Positions 19,097 through 29,912 of a stretch of 64,000 nucleotides of DNA are shown here, piece by piece (the first letter of the stretch is position 1; each line of letters opens with the position of its first letter). Position numbers and translations under genes: made by a program. Origin of the DNA: Shewanella algidipiscicola. Its GTDB lineage: Bacteria > Pseudomonadota > Gammaproteobacteria > Enterobacterales > Shewanellaceae. The notes under the pieces were generated by a model. The model was not told the DNA's origin, ran no database searches, and worked only from the letters and a program-made list of their open reading frames with translations. The stretch is from NCBI RefSeq assembly GCF_003605125.1, contig NZ_QPQT01000007.1, positions 1 to 64,000 on the forward strand, written 5' to 3'.

Positions 19097-22000
19097 ATGG
19101 GGTTAGTCGCGATAACAACTTGTCAATTATCATTAGCTAGCTTAATTGCTAAGCGGATTTGTTTTATTCATCTTGGGCTACTTTGGCGCTTGCTGTTGGC
19201 GTTTTTGTTTATAGGCAGTTTAGCCTTGCCGGTGCATGGCGATCAATTAGTGCAACGGGTGTTTAATGCTCATGATGGTTTGCATAACGCCAAGGTCAAT
19301 GACATTAGTTTCGATAAGCATGGTTACACTTGGCTATCGACCGAAGAGGGCTTGTATCGTATAAGTAATACCAAGTCTCGCCGAATTGATAAGAATGTCG
19401 ATGGTATCCGTTTGTCTGATGAGTTTATTGCGCTGACAGAACCGTTGAGTGATACCCATTTGTTGGTCAGTACTTATGCCAACACCTATCTGTACAATAT
19501 GGTTAGCGATGAGTTTAGCCAGTTTGGTAGCCCAGTGTTATTTAGCCATGCCCGCCGCAGTGGTTTACTTGGTCTCTCCCAGCAAAACGATGGCAGTTAT
19601 ATGCTGCTCAATAACGTCGGTGAACTGTATCGTTTTGATTATCCTGCAATGACGCTGACCTTTATTAATGCGTTGCCCCACGACCCTGATTCAAAGTGGT
19701 TAGCATTATCAGTCGGTGAAAGTAACCAACTTATTCTGGCGAGAAAACGAGAGCTTCAGCTAAGAGATAGCTTAGGTATGCTCAAGGGCGTTTTTGCTTG
19801 GACTGAAGCTAATGGATTGATAAAAATCCTATTTGAAGACAACCAGCAGCGGGTATGGCTGGGGGCCAGCAGTGGTTTATACCGCGTCCATCCTGACACA
19901 CTAACGGTCGAAAAAATAACCCAAGCATCATTTCATATCTCTGACATCAGTCAAGATAAGCAGGGATTCTTGTGGCTTGCTGGTCGTGACGAGCTGGTAA
20001 AGTGGCATCCAGATACGGGTGAAACTAACCCCTTGAATGCGCAGCTTAAGTCTGCTGCTGATCTTAACTATTTACATGCCATTGCGGTGGACAGTAATGA
20101 TCTTATTTGGGTCGGTGGTTCGGGCAGCGAATTAGCGCTTGTGGCCGATACCGCCGAGTTTGTGCTTGAAAGCTATACACAGGAGCCGCCATATCTACTT
20201 GCCGATGATATGGTGTGGACCATCTTTAGCCAACGAGAGTGGCTATGGCTGGGGACAGATCAGGGGTTAATCGAGATCAATCGGCAGCAAGGCCAGAGTC
20301 ATTTGATCCCTATTGCCGCGATGGAGGTCAATGACAGTGTTTATAACATTAAGCCGCTCGATGCGGTGCACCTACTGATAGGTACCACGAACGGTTTATT
20401 TATCTATAATCGCGATAATAAACAGGTTGTGCGTTTTGCACAGTGGACTGGTGGTCAATCTTCGCTTGAAAATAAGATTATCTACTTGGTGTACCACGAT
20501 CCTTTGCTCACTCAGCGCTGGTGGTTTGTTACTGCAACAGGGCTGTTTTACTGGGATGAGGGCACTGATGAGGTGAGTCTCTTACCACGGCAAGATGTGG
20601 ACGGTAAACGCTATCAAAGCTCGCTGCGAACCATTTACCGTGCCAGTGACGGAAAGTTATGGCTGGGGGGCGGCGATCAGTTTGGCTATATCGATAAGCT
20701 GGGGATCTATTACTCACGCAGTGATGTGATTGATGACGGTGAGCGAGCGGTCGATATTAGTTATATCAGCGAAGTGGAGCCAGGCCTGCTATGGCTGGGA
20801 ACCTCGCCTAATGGCTTAATGGAATACCAACCTCAAACGGGACTGACTGAGCGGTTAACTCAGAATTGGCAGCTTGAATGTGGGTCGGTATATTTTATTG
20901 AACAACTGGCTGATTATCGCATTGTGGGTTGTAACAATTCGCTGATCCGCCAAACGTTGGCTAACGGTCAGCTCCTGGTTATCGAGAAACAAGACGGACT
21001 GTTGAACAATGAGCTGAATGATGGCGCTTCGTTTTATGAGCCTGGTGTTGGCTTATACATTGGCAGTCCCAACGGTGTCGAATTGATTGACGTGACTAAG
21101 CTGAGCAACCGTGTGGTCACCGATGGGATCATGCTGGAGTCGATGTCGATATTTTTTGATGGAGCCACCAAAAGAGCGCTCTTGCCTGAGCCTAATAGTG
21201 TCGTTGCGCCCGGTGCTCGCATGATTAGCTTTCAGTTAACCAGTTCAGATTTTCTGACCGATGCGCCCTTGCAGTTACAGTATCGTTTACGCCGCAATAA
21301 CGGGCAGCCCCCCGCCAACTATGTGTTATTGCAGGGGCAATCTCAGGTCAATATTGCGGGATTATCTGCAGGTGTATATACCCTCGACATTCTTAGCGAG
21401 CAAAATGGTGTCTGGTCACAAACTCCGTTCTCCTACTCATTTAGCGTTGAAGACTATTGGTGGACCAGTGAGTGGTTTAAAGCCTTGATTTCGCTGGTTG
21501 CCATTGTGAGTGGATTATACTTTTTGATGGTGAGGCAGAAGCAATTATCGGCCTTTAAACGAGTCAACCGCGCGCTGCGTGAAAGCGAAGAACGCTTGCG
21601 TCAATCGCTGCGTGGCAGCGACTCAGAATTATGGGAATGGCATAGCGATACCGGGCTGTTTAATTTAGAAAATCGTGGCGGCAACTTTCCCTGCAGTGAG
21701 CAACGCTTGTTAATCAGTATCAAGGAGTTTCCTATTCATGACGAAGACCGTCCTCGAGTGATAAAGGCTTGGCAGCGGTTGCTAAATCAACAAGAGGTGC
21801 GCATCGATGTCGACTATCGTTATCTGCGGCTCGATGGGACTTGGGGCTGGACGCGTGTCAGTGGTCGGCCGCTTGAGTTTGATCCTGTTACTGGCGCCAT
21901 TAAGAAAGTGGCAGGTATCTATAGCGATATTACTCAACAACGTCGCTTAGAAGATGACGTGAAGTTATTGGCCCAAGCCTTTAGCAATACTTCTGAGGGG

Positions 22001-23653
22001 GTGTTAATTCTTGATGCCGATGAACGGGTGAAAGTCTCTAATCGGGCAGCGCAAACCATATTGCAGGTGAGCAGTGAGGCGCTCATCGGGTGTAAGTTCT
22101 CTGCACTACTAAGTGATAATGACTTACCATCAAATATGCAGGCTGATAATCATTATATCCGGATTCTACTTCAGCAAGCGCTGACTTGGACTGGCGAGCA
22201 TAGCTTTTATACCCCAGATAAAAAGATGTGTCCTGTATGGTTAAATTTGTCGACAATGACCAATGAGGTAGGCCGCGTTTCCCATTTTGTGGCCGTGTTC
22301 TCGGATATTTCTGAGCGCAAGCAAACTGAGGCAGAGCTACGCCGTTTAGCGAATTACGATGTGTTGACAGGGCTGCCTAACCGTACGCTGTTTTCCGCTC
22401 GGTTGGCACAAAGTATTCAACGCGCCGAAGCCAAAGATGAGACATTAGCGCTGGTCTTTCTTGATCTCGACCGATTTAAAAGCGTTAACGATTCTTACGG
22501 CCACAGCATGGGTGATGCGCTACTGATTGAAGCGGCTAAACGGCTGCAATCTTGTGTGTCTGATGAGCACACTCTGTGCCGCTTTGGTGGTGATGAATTC
22601 CTGATCTTACTGCGCAATGTTAATGATATTGATGCTATTAATCATCTGTGCGAATCGCTGATCCGCCAAATTGAGCTGCCGTTCGAACTCTATGGGCGGG
22701 AGTTTTTTATCTCAACCAGTATTGGCGTGAGCCTCTGGCCTGATGATACCAAGCAGGCGGAGACCTTGATTAAAAACGCCGATCAGGCGATGTATCATGC
22801 TAAGGAAGAGGGGCGAGGTAACTTTCAATATTATTCTGCCGAGCGTAATGCGCAATCCTTGTATCACCTCAAGCTTGAGGCCGATCTGCATAAGGCTATA
22901 GCCCGAGAGGAGTTTGAGCTGCACTATCAACCGCAGATTGATATGCTAAAAGATGACAGAGTGGTTGGCATGGAAGCGCTACTGCGCTGGCATCACCCCG
23001 AAGAGGGATATATTCGACCCGATATCTTTATTAAGGTCGCAGAGTCTTGTGGTTTGATTATCGATATCGATCGTTGGGTGCTAAAGCAGGCCTGTATGCA
23101 AGGGGCTCAATGGGCTAAGCGTTATGGCGATGAACTGCAGCTGTCTATCAATATTTCAGCGGTGCATTTCAGGCAGCCCGATTTTATTCAAGGGATTGAG
23201 CAGGCATTGCACACATCGGGGATGCCTGCGCACATGTTGGGGCTGGAGATCACCGAAGGGGTGTTGATGAAAGAGCTTCATATTGCCAAAGAGCACCTAC
23301 AAGCCTTACGCATTTTAGGGATCGATGTTGCCATTGATGATTTTGGTACGGGTTACTCGTCGCTGGCTTATTTGCGTAGTTTTGATGTTAGCACCTTAAA
23401 AGTCGATCGCTCCTTCTTAATTGATATTGCTAATAATCCGGCCGATCAGGCCATCGTCAGTAGTATTATTGAGTTGGCGCGCAACCTGAAGTTAACGGTT
23501 GTTGCCGAAGGCGTGGAGACCAAAGCGCAACTTGAACAGGTCTTCAGTCGAGGTTGTTACATTATTCAAGGCTACTATTATGCTAAACCCATGGCGGTGC
23601 CAGAGTTTGAGGCGTATCTCAATGCGCAGCAGCACGCCGGTATTACCCAGTAA
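19097..23653 (+). CDS. Periplasmic-propeller sensor with PAS, GGDEF and EAL domains
   Basis: About 1518 residues. Order: membrane/signal segment (about 25-45), a two-component-regulator-type beta-propeller (repeats such as GYTWLSTEEGLYRI and QRVWLGASSGLYRV) to about 700, a Y_Y_Y domain (about 710-790), a membrane span near 798-818, two PAS domains (about 845-1075), GGDEF (motif RFGGDEF near 1160) and EAL (MEALLRW near 1291, DDFGTGYSS, EGVET). Both catalytic motifs are intact, so it could make and/or degrade c-di-GMP in response to a periplasmic signal. No RxxD inhibitory site is seen before GGDEF. The start is uncertain: 19097 is the first ATG, an upstream TTG at 19076 is possible, and neither has a clear ribosome site. 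Confidence 0.88.
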   Translation: MGLVAITTCQLSLASLIAKRICFIHLGLLWRLLLAFLFIGSLALPVHGDQLVQRVFNAHDGLHNAKVNDISFDKHGYTWLSTEEGLYRISNTKSRRIDKNVDGIRLSDEFIALTEPLSDTHLLVSTYANTYLYNMVSDEFSQFGSPVLFSHARRSGLLGLSQQNDGSYMLLNNVGELYRFDYPAMTLTFINALPHDPDSKWLALSVGESNQLILARKRELQLRDSLGMLKGVFAWTEANGLIKILFEDNQQRVWLGASSGLYRVHPDTLTVEKITQASFHISDISQDKQGFLWLAGRDELVKWHPDTGETNPLNAQLKSAADLNYLHAIAVDSNDLIWVGGSGSELALVADTAEFVLESYTQEPPYLLADDMVWTIFSQREWLWLGTDQGLIEINRQQGQSHLIPIAAMEVNDSVYNIKPLDAVHLLIGTTNGLFIYNRDNKQVVRFAQWTGGQSSLENKIIYLVYHDPLLTQRWWFVTATGLFYWDEGTDEVSLLPRQDVDGKRYQSSLRTIYRASDGKLWLGGGDQFGYIDKLGIYYSRSDVIDDGERAVDISYISEVEPGLLWLGTSPNGLMEYQPQTGLTERLTQNWQLECGSVYFIEQLADYRIVGCNNSLIRQTLANGQLLVIEKQDGLLNNELNDGASFYEPGVGLYIGSPNGVELIDVTKLSNRVVTDGIMLESMSIFFDGATKRALLPEPNSVVAPGARMISFQLTSSDFLTDAPLQLQYRLRRNNGQPPANYVLLQGQSQVNIAGLSAGVYTLDILSEQNGVWSQTPFSYSFSVEDYWWTSEWFKALISLVAIVSGLYFLMVRQKQLSAFKRVNRALRESEERLRQSLRGSDSELWEWHSDTGLFNLENRGGNFPCSEQRLLISIKEFPIHDEDRPRVIKAWQRLLNQQEVRIDVDYRYLRLDGTWGWTRVSGRPLEFDPVTGAIKKVAGIYSDITQQRRLEDDVKLLAQAFSNTSEGVLILDADERVKVSNRAAQTILQVSSEALIGCKFSALLSDNDLPSNMQADNHYIRILLQQALTWTGEHSFYTPDKKMCPVWLNLSTMTNEVGRVSHFVAVFSDISERKQTEAELRRLANYDVLTGLPNRTLFSARLAQSIQRAEAKDETLALVFLDLDRFKSVNDSYGHSMGDALLIEAAKRLQSCVSDEHTLCRFGGDEFLILLRNVNDIDAINHLCESLIRQIELPFELYGREFFISTSIGVSLWPDDTKQAETLIKNADQAMYHAKEEGRGNFQYYSAERNAQSLYHLKLEADLHKAIAREEFELHYQPQIDMLKDDRVVGMEALLRWHHPEEGYIRPDIFIKVAESCGLIIDIDRWVLKQACMQGAQWAKRYGDELQLSINISAVHFRQPDFIQGIEQALHTSGMPAHMLGLEITEGVLMKELHIAKEHLQALRILGIDVAIDDFGTGYSSLAYLRSFDVSTLKVDRSFLIDIANNPADQAIVSSIIELARNLKLTVVAEGVETKAQLEQVFSRGCYIIQGYYYAKPMAVPEFEAYLNAQQHAGITQ

Positions 23654-23661
23654 TGTTATTG

Positions 23662-23700
23662 AGCAAACAGCAAACTTTTTAGTTTGTTAAGTTGTTTGCT
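23662..23700 (+). repeat. Nested inverted repeats between two genes
   Basis: AGCAAAC/GTTTGCT (outer) and CAAAC/GTTTG (inner, around TTTTTA) form a nested hairpin just after the GGDEF/EAL gene. There is no terminal T-tract; role unknown. Confidence 0.4.
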
Positions 23701-23743
23701 AGACTGTATTTCCTTGTATCAACCATCTGAATAAAGACCCTAT

Positions 23744-25957
23744 ATGATACGTTTCTTGTTGCTATCTGTAACACTCTTTTATGGCGCTAACGCTCTGGCT
23801 GATGATGCTCGCCCCAAGGTGGGCCTAGTGCTCAGTGGCGGTGGTGCCAAAGGGGCTGCTCACGTGGCGGTGCTTAAAGTGCTCGAAGAGCAGCGAATCC
23901 CGGTTGATTTTGTGGCAGGCACCAGTATTGGTGCCTACGTCGGTGGCATGTATGCGCTGGGTTATAATGCTAGCGAAATTGAAGCTATCATGATGGGGGA
24001 AAATTGGAGCGATGGTTATTCCGATATCATCCCTCGTGAGGCGCTGAGTTATCGCGACAAGCAGCACAGAGATAGGTTTAATATTCCTATCAATGTGGGA
24101 TACAGCGATAAAGAGGTGAAGATGCCCAACGGCTTGCTGCGCGGCCAGACCATGTCGATATTACTGCAACGCTCTACCGATTTAGTCCATAAATTTAACA
24201 GTTTCGATCAACTTGCCATTCCCTATCGGGCGGTTGCCACCGATTTAGAAACAAGCCTGCCAGTGGTGATGGATCACGGCAGTCTAGTCGATGCGATGCA
24301 GGCTTCGGCAACGGTTCCTGGCGCTCTACAAGCGGCGCAATACAATGGCAAAATGGTAGTCGATGGTGGCATAGCGAACAATATGCCTGTCGATGTGGTT
24401 AAGGCGATGGGGGCCGATATTGTGATTGCGGTCGATATTGGCTCATCTTTGGTTAAACGCGATCAGTTGGCCAGTACGGTTGCGGTATTGAATCAGCTAT
24501 CGACCATGTTGACTAACGCCAGTACCGAGCGCCAAAAACAACTGCTGACAGAACAAGATATTCTAATACGCCCAGAGGTGGGCGAGCTCAGTACTACAGA
24601 TTTCACCATCATGCCCGAGGCCTACCGCTTGGGGGGGGATGCGATAGCCTCGCAGCTGGATAAACTCAAAAGCTTGTCGATCAGTCCTGCAGCTTATCTT
24701 GCCTATCAGGCGGAAAAAGACGCGCAGCGATTAAGCTGGAACGCTAATATTCGTCAGCCCGTAGTGGCATTACGTTTTGAAAACAACTCTAAGGTCAGCA
24801 CTAAATTATTACATGAAACCTTAGGGATAAAGGTGGGTGATGTTGTTGACAAAAAGACCTTAGAACAAGGGATTAGCAATATTTATGCGTTAGATAAGTT
24901 TGAGCGAGTCAACGCCGAATTTATCGATACCGATGCTGGCAGAATACTGGTGCTCAACACTCAAGCCAAATCTTGGGGGCCCAATTATTTTCAGCTTGGC
25001 TTTAGTTGGGAAGATGATTTCACCTTAGATTCGGTTGTGTCACTGGATGTGGCATATACCCTTACCGATCTGACTCAATACGGCGGCGAGTGGCGTAACG
25101 AATTACGCCTCGGGTTTGAGAAGCTACTCTCTAGCGAATTTTATTTGCCGCTCGACTCTGATCAACGTTATTTTGCCCGTACCGAACTCTCTTATGAACG
25201 TAAAGATTGGGATTTTTACCAAGAAAACAATCGTGTGTTGCAATTGAGCCAAACCAATTATCGCGCCGATCTGGGTATTGGTTTTAATTACGTCAATCAA
25301 GGGGCTATTGAGCTGGGCTTGACCGTCGAGCAAGGCTATTTAGAAAACGTGGCTCTGTTTGATGATTTAGATTACAACTCCTATGGTGGCTACCTGAAGT
25401 TTGGGTTTGATGACCTTGACAGTATTAACTTCCCCACGTCGGGTAATCGTCTGGAGCTGAATGTCTTCTACCGTAAAGATGAGAGCCCGCAACAGCTTTC
25501 TAGTAATCCGTCAGAGATATCCTTTCAGTTTGAGGGCAGTTGGCGTGGCGCCTTAAGTGTTAATAATCATGCCATTGTGGGGATAGCTTCGTTTGCAACT
25601 GTCGACAATGATGACCAGTTCAGTGTGCATGTTTCTGAACTAGGCGGCTTCCTTAATTTATCTGGCTATCATAAAAATGCGCTGGTTGGCCCACATAAGG
25701 TGTTTGGTGCATTTGTTTATCAATACGATCTTGGCCGCGATATGTTAGGGATGACAGATTACCCGCTCTACTTGGGGGCCAGTATTGAAGCGGGTAATGT
25801 CTGGTTGGCACGTGATGAAGTTAATTTTGGCGAATTGCTTTACGGAGGGAGCCTCTACTTTGGTACCGATACTTCGATGGGGCCGGCAGCCTTTGGCTTT
25901 GGTTGGGCCGATGACGGTGAAAAATCGGTGTTTTTATTCTTAGGTAAAAATTGGTAG
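23744..25957 (+). CDS. Patatin-like phospholipase with POTRA and outer-membrane barrel (PlpD/type Vd-like)
   Basis: 737 residues. Signal peptide 1-19 (cut after ANALA). A patatin domain follows: oxyanion loop SGGGAKG (31-37), nucleophile GTSIG (Ser61) and catalytic DGG (Asp207). Then a POTRA-like segment (about 335-405) and a C-terminal beta-barrel of the BamA/TamA type (about 415-737) ending in an aromatic residue (GKNW). This order is that of PlpD of Pseudomonas aeruginosa, a type Vd autotransporter with lipase activity. The lipase domain may be surface-displayed or periplasmic. It has its own terminator downstream. Confidence 0.9.
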   Translation: MIRFLLLSVTLFYGANALADDARPKVGLVLSGGGAKGAAHVAVLKVLEEQRIPVDFVAGTSIGAYVGGMYALGYNASEIEAIMMGENWSDGYSDIIPREALSYRDKQHRDRFNIPINVGYSDKEVKMPNGLLRGQTMSILLQRSTDLVHKFNSFDQLAIPYRAVATDLETSLPVVMDHGSLVDAMQASATVPGALQAAQYNGKMVVDGGIANNMPVDVVKAMGADIVIAVDIGSSLVKRDQLASTVAVLNQLSTMLTNASTERQKQLLTEQDILIRPEVGELSTTDFTIMPEAYRLGGDAIASQLDKLKSLSISPAAYLAYQAEKDAQRLSWNANIRQPVVALRFENNSKVSTKLLHETLGIKVGDVVDKKTLEQGISNIYALDKFERVNAEFIDTDAGRILVLNTQAKSWGPNYFQLGFSWEDDFTLDSVVSLDVAYTLTDLTQYGGEWRNELRLGFEKLLSSEFYLPLDSDQRYFARTELSYERKDWDFYQENNRVLQLSQTNYRADLGIGFNYVNQGAIELGLTVEQGYLENVALFDDLDYNSYGGYLKFGFDDLDSINFPTSGNRLELNVFYRKDESPQQLSSNPSEISFQFEGSWRGALSVNNHAIVGIASFATVDNDDQFSVHVSELGGFLNLSGYHKNALVGPHKVFGAFVYQYDLGRDMLGMTDYPLYLGASIEAGNVWLARDEVNFGELLYGGSLYFGTDTSMGPAAFGFGWADDGEKSVFLFLGKNW

Positions 25958-26037
25958 CCCTTAATTAAGGTATATTTACTTAGCTTTTATCGCAGCCATA
26001 TGTGGTAACCAAAGTGGTAGGTCAACGATTAAGTAAG

Positions 26038-26065
26038 AGCCCGCATCATTTGATGTGGGCTTTTT
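26038..26065 (+). terminator. Terminator of the patatin/barrel gene
   Basis: AGCCCGCATC pairs with GATGTGGGCT (one G-T pair) around ATTT and is followed by TTTTT. Confidence 0.8.
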
Positions 26066-26108
26066 ATCTCATAGGAGCTAACGGTCGCTTGCTTAAGTGA
26101 TGGGCAAG

Positions 26109-26783
26109 CTACTGGGCACGCAATACCTGACTTACATAGTCACTTAACTGGGTCAAGTCATCCAGTTTCCGATGAGCCGCCGCCCATTTAGCCTGCGTCG
26201 CTTCATGATTTGCCGGTACCACCACAGTGTGCATATTGGCTGCGCGTGCGGCGATAAGGCCATTAAAAGAATCTTCCACGGCGATACACGATTGGGGGGG
26301 GACCTGTAACGCGGCTGCGCAATTAAGGTAAACCTCAGGGTGCGGTTTGCCAAAGGTGAGCGACTCGGCGCTGCAGATGGCATTAAAATAATGGCCTATA
26401 TCCAGTTTTTGCAGTACGGCCTCGATGAGTGGCGATGATGAAGAGGTAGCTAAGCCAATTTTTAACGGCTTATCTTGGCAGGCTTGCAGAGCCGATATGG
26501 CGCCATGCATGGCTTCACCGCTGCGCAATATTCCTGCCGCAACCTGCTGCACAATGGCATTGGCAGTGGCTCGATTGTCATAGTCTGGCCAAGGGTGGCG
26601 TTGATACCAATAGTCGACCACTTGGTCGATACGCAATCCGGTGGTTTGTAGCGTGTCTTGCAGGCAAATAGGTAAACCTAATTGGCCAAATACACTGATT
26701 TCAGCCGCCTGCCAACTGGGCTCAGAGTCGATTAATACTCCGTCCATGTCGAAGATCACTGCCGCTACTTTGTTGTGGTTCAT
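26109..26783 (-). CDS. hxpB: HAD-superfamily sugar-phosphate phosphatase (HxpB/YniC-like)
   Basis: 224 residues (E. coli YniC/HxpB 222). HAD motif I is FDMDGVLIDSEP (residues 11-22), motif II ATSSS near 117, and motif III/IV KPHPEVYLNCAAALQVPPQS with VEDSFNGLIAARAA near 168-185. The block GLRIDQVVDYWYQRHPW closely matches YniC, which dephosphorylates 2-deoxyglucose 6-phosphate and other hexose phosphates. It stands alone, convergent with the patatin gene. Confidence 0.85.
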   Translation of the reverse strand: MNHNKVAAVIFDMDGVLIDSEPSWQAAEISVFGQLGLPICLQDTLQTTGLRIDQVVDYWYQRHPWPDYDNRATANAIVQQVAAGILRSGEAMHGAISALQACQDKPLKIGLATSSSSPLIEAVLQKLDIGHYFNAICSAESLTFGKPHPEVYLNCAAALQVPPQSCIAVEDSFNGLIAARAANMHTVVVPANHEATQAKWAAAHRKLDDLTQLSDYVSQVLRAQ

Positions 26784-27207
26784 TGAGCCATTCCTGATGG
26801 TTATTTACGCATTGTCGATGGAATATTATGCGGATTTATGGGCTGAATACGACCGTTATGAATAAGTTCTTTAAAAAAAATTGCACATAAATGTGCCTTT
26901 TTAATGTGTTTATAATAAATTATTGTTAACCATTAAAGTATATATTTATCAGTTGGTTGGTGGTTGTTTCAAACTATCGTCTAATTTCATTTGTTTTATC
27001 ACTGAGATAAATTGCCTTGTGCCCTAGAGAATCCCGGTAATTTCTCACTTCTCAGAGTGTGATCTGATTCATACTTTTGCAAAGCTGTAGTATAATGCGG
27101 CCGGAAATACGGGTTAAGCCTGCTTGACTGTTAACTTCAAAATGTTACTTCAAAATTGAAGACGTGCAGTTTCGCTGTTAGAACGCCAAACAAAGAGGAA
27201 TGTTGCC
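26784..27207. other. hxpB-acnB divergent intergenic region
   Basis: Very A/T-rich first half (T-rich blocks 26870-26960), then the acnB promoter with a CRP-like site. No small gene is seen. Confidence 0.5.
27058..27096 (+). promoter_or_regulatory. acnB promoter with CRP-like site
   Basis: TATAAT (27091-27096) is a perfect -10. No good -35 stands 17 bp upstream, but TGTGATCTGATTCATA (27058-27073) matches the CRP consensus TGTGA-N6-TCACA at 8 of 10 positions and overlaps the -35 place, as in activator-dependent class II promoters. CRP control is inferred. Confidence 0.5.
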
Positions 27208-29805
27208 GTGCTAGAAGCATATCGTAAACACGTCGCAGAACGTGCTGCAGAGGGCGTAGTCCCTAAGCCACTAGATGCCCATCAAGTGGCCGAGTTAATC
27301 GAATTAGTAAAAAATCCGCCAGCGGGTGAGCAAGAATTTATTCTTGACCTGCTAGAAAACCGAATTCCACCAGGTGTTGATGAAGCTGCATACGTTAAAG
27401 CAGGTTTTCTCGATGCACTTGCTAAAGGTGAAGTGACTTCACCTATCCTATCTTCAGCGCGCGCAGTTGAATTGCTTGGCACTATGCAAGGCGGCTACAA
27501 CATCGAGCCACTGATCGCTCAGCTAGATAACGATGCTCAAGCGCCGTTAGCGGCAAAAGCCTTATCAAACACCCTACTGATGTTTGATGCCTATCATGAT
27601 GTCGTTGAAAAAATGCAAGCGGGTAACGCTCACGCTAAGCAAGTGGTTGAGTCTTGGGCGAATGCAGAGTGGTTCTTGAACCGTCCAAAGCTGGCTGAAA
27701 AAGTGACCCTGACCGTATTCAAAGTGACTGGTGAAACCAACACCGATGACTTGTCTCCAGCGCCAGATGCATGGTCTCGTCCAGATATTCCATTGCACGC
27801 TTTAGCTATGCTAAAAAATGCCCGTGACGGTATCGTACCTGATGAACCAGGTGTTGTGGGCCCAATCAAAGAGATCGCAAGCCTTAAAGAGAAAGGCCAT
27901 CCGCTCGTGTATGTGGGTGATGTTGTCGGTACCGGTTCTTCGCGTAAATCGGCCACTAACTCTGTGTTGTGGTTCATGGGCGATGATATTCCTTATGTGC
28001 CTAACAAGCGCGCTGGCGGTTTCTGCCTAGGCGGTAAAATTGCCCCAATTTTCTTTAACACCATGGAAGATGCTGGCGCTTTGCCTATCGAACTTGATGT
28101 TAACGAAATGAACATGGGTGATGTGATTGATATCTACCCATATCAAGGTGTGGTTAAGCGTCACGGCACTGACGAAGTAATTTCAGAATTCAAACTGAAA
28201 ACCGAAGTCTTGTTAGATGAAGTGCGTGCTGGTGGACGTATTCCATTGATCATCGGCCGTGGCCTGACTGATCGTGCACGTGAAACACTAGGGTTACCTG
28301 CATCAGATATTTTTGTTCGTCCACAAGATGTGGTTGATTCTGGCAAGGGTTACACCCTAGCGCAGAAGATGGTTGGTAAGGCGTGTGGTGTTGCTGGTGT
28401 GCGTCCAAACCAATACTGCGAACCTAAGATGACTTCTGTGGGTTCTCAAGACACGACAGGTCCTATGACCCGTGATGAGCTGAAAGATTTGGCTTGTCTT
28501 GGCTTTAGCGCCGATTTGACCATGCAGTCTTTCTGTCACACCGCGGCTTATCCAAAGCCAGTTGACGTGAACACGCATCACACGCTGCCTGATTTCATCA
28601 TGAACCGTGGCGGTGTATCACTGCGTCCAGGTGACGGGGTTATCCACTCGTGGTTAAACCGCATGCTATTGCCTGATACGGTTGGTACTGGTGGTGACTC
28701 GCATACCCGTTTCCCAATCGGTATCTCGTTCCCAGCAGGTTCTGGTCTAGTGGCGTTTGCTGCCGCGACAGGTGTCATGCCGCTGGATATGCCTGAATCT
28801 GTACTGGTACGCTTTAAAGGTGAGATGCAGCCCGGTATCACATTGCGTGACTTGGTACATGCTATTCCGCTCAAAGCTATCGAAATGGGCTTACTGACCG
28901 TTGAGAAGAAAGGCAAAATTAATGCTTTCTCTGGTCGAGTCCTTGAGATTGAAGGGCTTGAAAAGCTGAAAGTTGAGCAAGCGTTTGAGCTTTCTGATGC
29001 ATCAGCCGAGCGTAGCGCTGCAGGTTGTACTATCAAGCTAGACAAAGAGCCAATCATCGAATATCTCAACTCTAACATCGTCATGTTGAAGTGGATGATT
29101 GCCGAAGGCTATGGCGATCGTCGTACTATCGAGCGTCGTATCACTGCGATGCAAGAGTGGCTAGCGAACCCAGTGTTGATGGAAGCCGACAGCGATGCAG
29201 AATACGCCGAAGTGATCGAAATCGATTTGAATGAGATCAAAGAGCCTATTTTATGTGCGCCAAACGATCCAGATGACGCTGTGCTATTGTCATCGGTTGC
29301 CGATACTAAGATTGACGAAGTCTTCGTCGGGTCTTGTATGACGAACATCGGCCATTTCCGCGCAACGGGTAAGATGCTGGATAAGTTTGCTAAAACCCTG
29401 CCAACGCGTTTGTGGATCGCGCCACCAACTAAGATGGACAGAGATCAACTAACAGAAGAAGGCTACTACGCTATCTTCGGTCGTGTTGGTGCGCGTATCG
29501 AGATCCCTGGTTGTTCATTGTGCATGGGTAACCAAGCGCGCGTAGCTGAAGGCGCAACTGTGGTATCGACCTCAACACGTAACTTCCCTAACCGTTTAGG
29601 TACGGGGGCTAACGTCTACTTAGCCTCTGCTGAGCTAGCGGCTGTAGCGGCGTTACTGGGTCGTCTGCCCAGCGTGACTGAGTACCAAGATTATGCCAAA
29701 GAGCTTGATGCCACTGCGGCAGACACTTATCGTTACCTGAATTTCGATAAGATTGAATCTTACACTCAGAAAGCCGGCGAAGTGATCTTCCAATCTGCGG
29801 TTTAA
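27208..29805 (+). CDS. acnB: AcnB, aconitate hydratase B / 2-methylisocitrate dehydratase
   Basis: 865 residues, the length of E. coli AcnB. It isomerises citrate to isocitrate in the TCA cycle with a [4Fe-4S] cluster. The N-terminal HEAT-like domain (1-160) and the swivel domain come before the catalytic core, the order unique to AcnB. Cluster cysteines fit [10 protein letters not shown] (near 710) and CSLCMGN (near 773). The start is GTG at 27208, with AGAGGAA at good spacing; the ATG at 27200 is out of frame. A terminator follows directly. Confidence 0.96.
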   Translation: MLEAYRKHVAERAAEGVVPKPLDAHQVAELIELVKNPPAGEQEFILDLLENRIPPGVDEAAYVKAGFLDALAKGEVTSPILSSARAVELLGTMQGGYNIEPLIAQLDNDAQAPLAAKALSNTLLMFDAYHDVVEKMQAGNAHAKQVVESWANAEWFLNRPKLAEKVTLTVFKVTGETNTDDLSPAPDAWSRPDIPLHALAMLKNARDGIVPDEPGVVGPIKEIASLKEKGHPLVYVGDVVGTGSSRKSATNSVLWFMGDDIPYVPNKRAGGFCLGGKIAPIFFNTMEDAGALPIELDVNEMNMGDVIDIYPYQGVVKRHGTDEVISEFKLKTEVLLDEVRAGGRIPLIIGRGLTDRARETLGLPASDIFVRPQDVVDSGKGYTLAQKMVGKACGVAGVRPNQYCEPKMTSVGSQDTTGPMTRDELKDLACLGFSADLTMQSFCHTAAYPKPVDVNTHHTLPDFIMNRGGVSLRPGDGVIHSWLNRMLLPDTVGTGGDSHTRFPIGISFPAGSGLVAFAAATGVMPLDMPESVLVRFKGEMQPGITLRDLVHAIPLKAIEMGLLTVEKKGKINAFSGRVLEIEGLEKLKVEQAFELSDASAERSAAGCTIKLDKEPIIEYLNSNIVMLKWMIAEGYGDRRTIERRITAMQEWLANPVLMEADSDAEYAEVIEIDLNEIKEPILCAPNDPDDAVLLSSVADTKIDEVFVGSCMTNIGHFRATGKMLDKFAKTLPTRLWIAPPTKMDRDQLTEEGYYAIFGRVGARIEIPGCSLCMGNQARVAEGATVVSTSTRNFPNRLGTGANVYLASAELAAVAALLGRLPSVTEYQDYAKELDATAADTYRYLNFDKIESYTQKAGEVIFQSAV

Positions 29806-29832
29806 GTTAATCGATTCGATTAGGTAAACAGC

Positions 29833-29863
29833 AAAAAGGCCAGCTAATTAGCTGGCCTTTTTT
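29833..29863 (+). terminator. acnB intrinsic terminator
   Basis: A near-perfect palindrome AAGGCCAGCTAATTAGCTGG (continued by CCTT) with flanking A and T tracts; could serve both acnB and the convergent rsd. Confidence 0.9.
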
Positions 29864-29912
29864 AATGTGAGTAACATGCTGTTGAAATGTAATTTGTCAC
29901 CTAAAACCCTGC

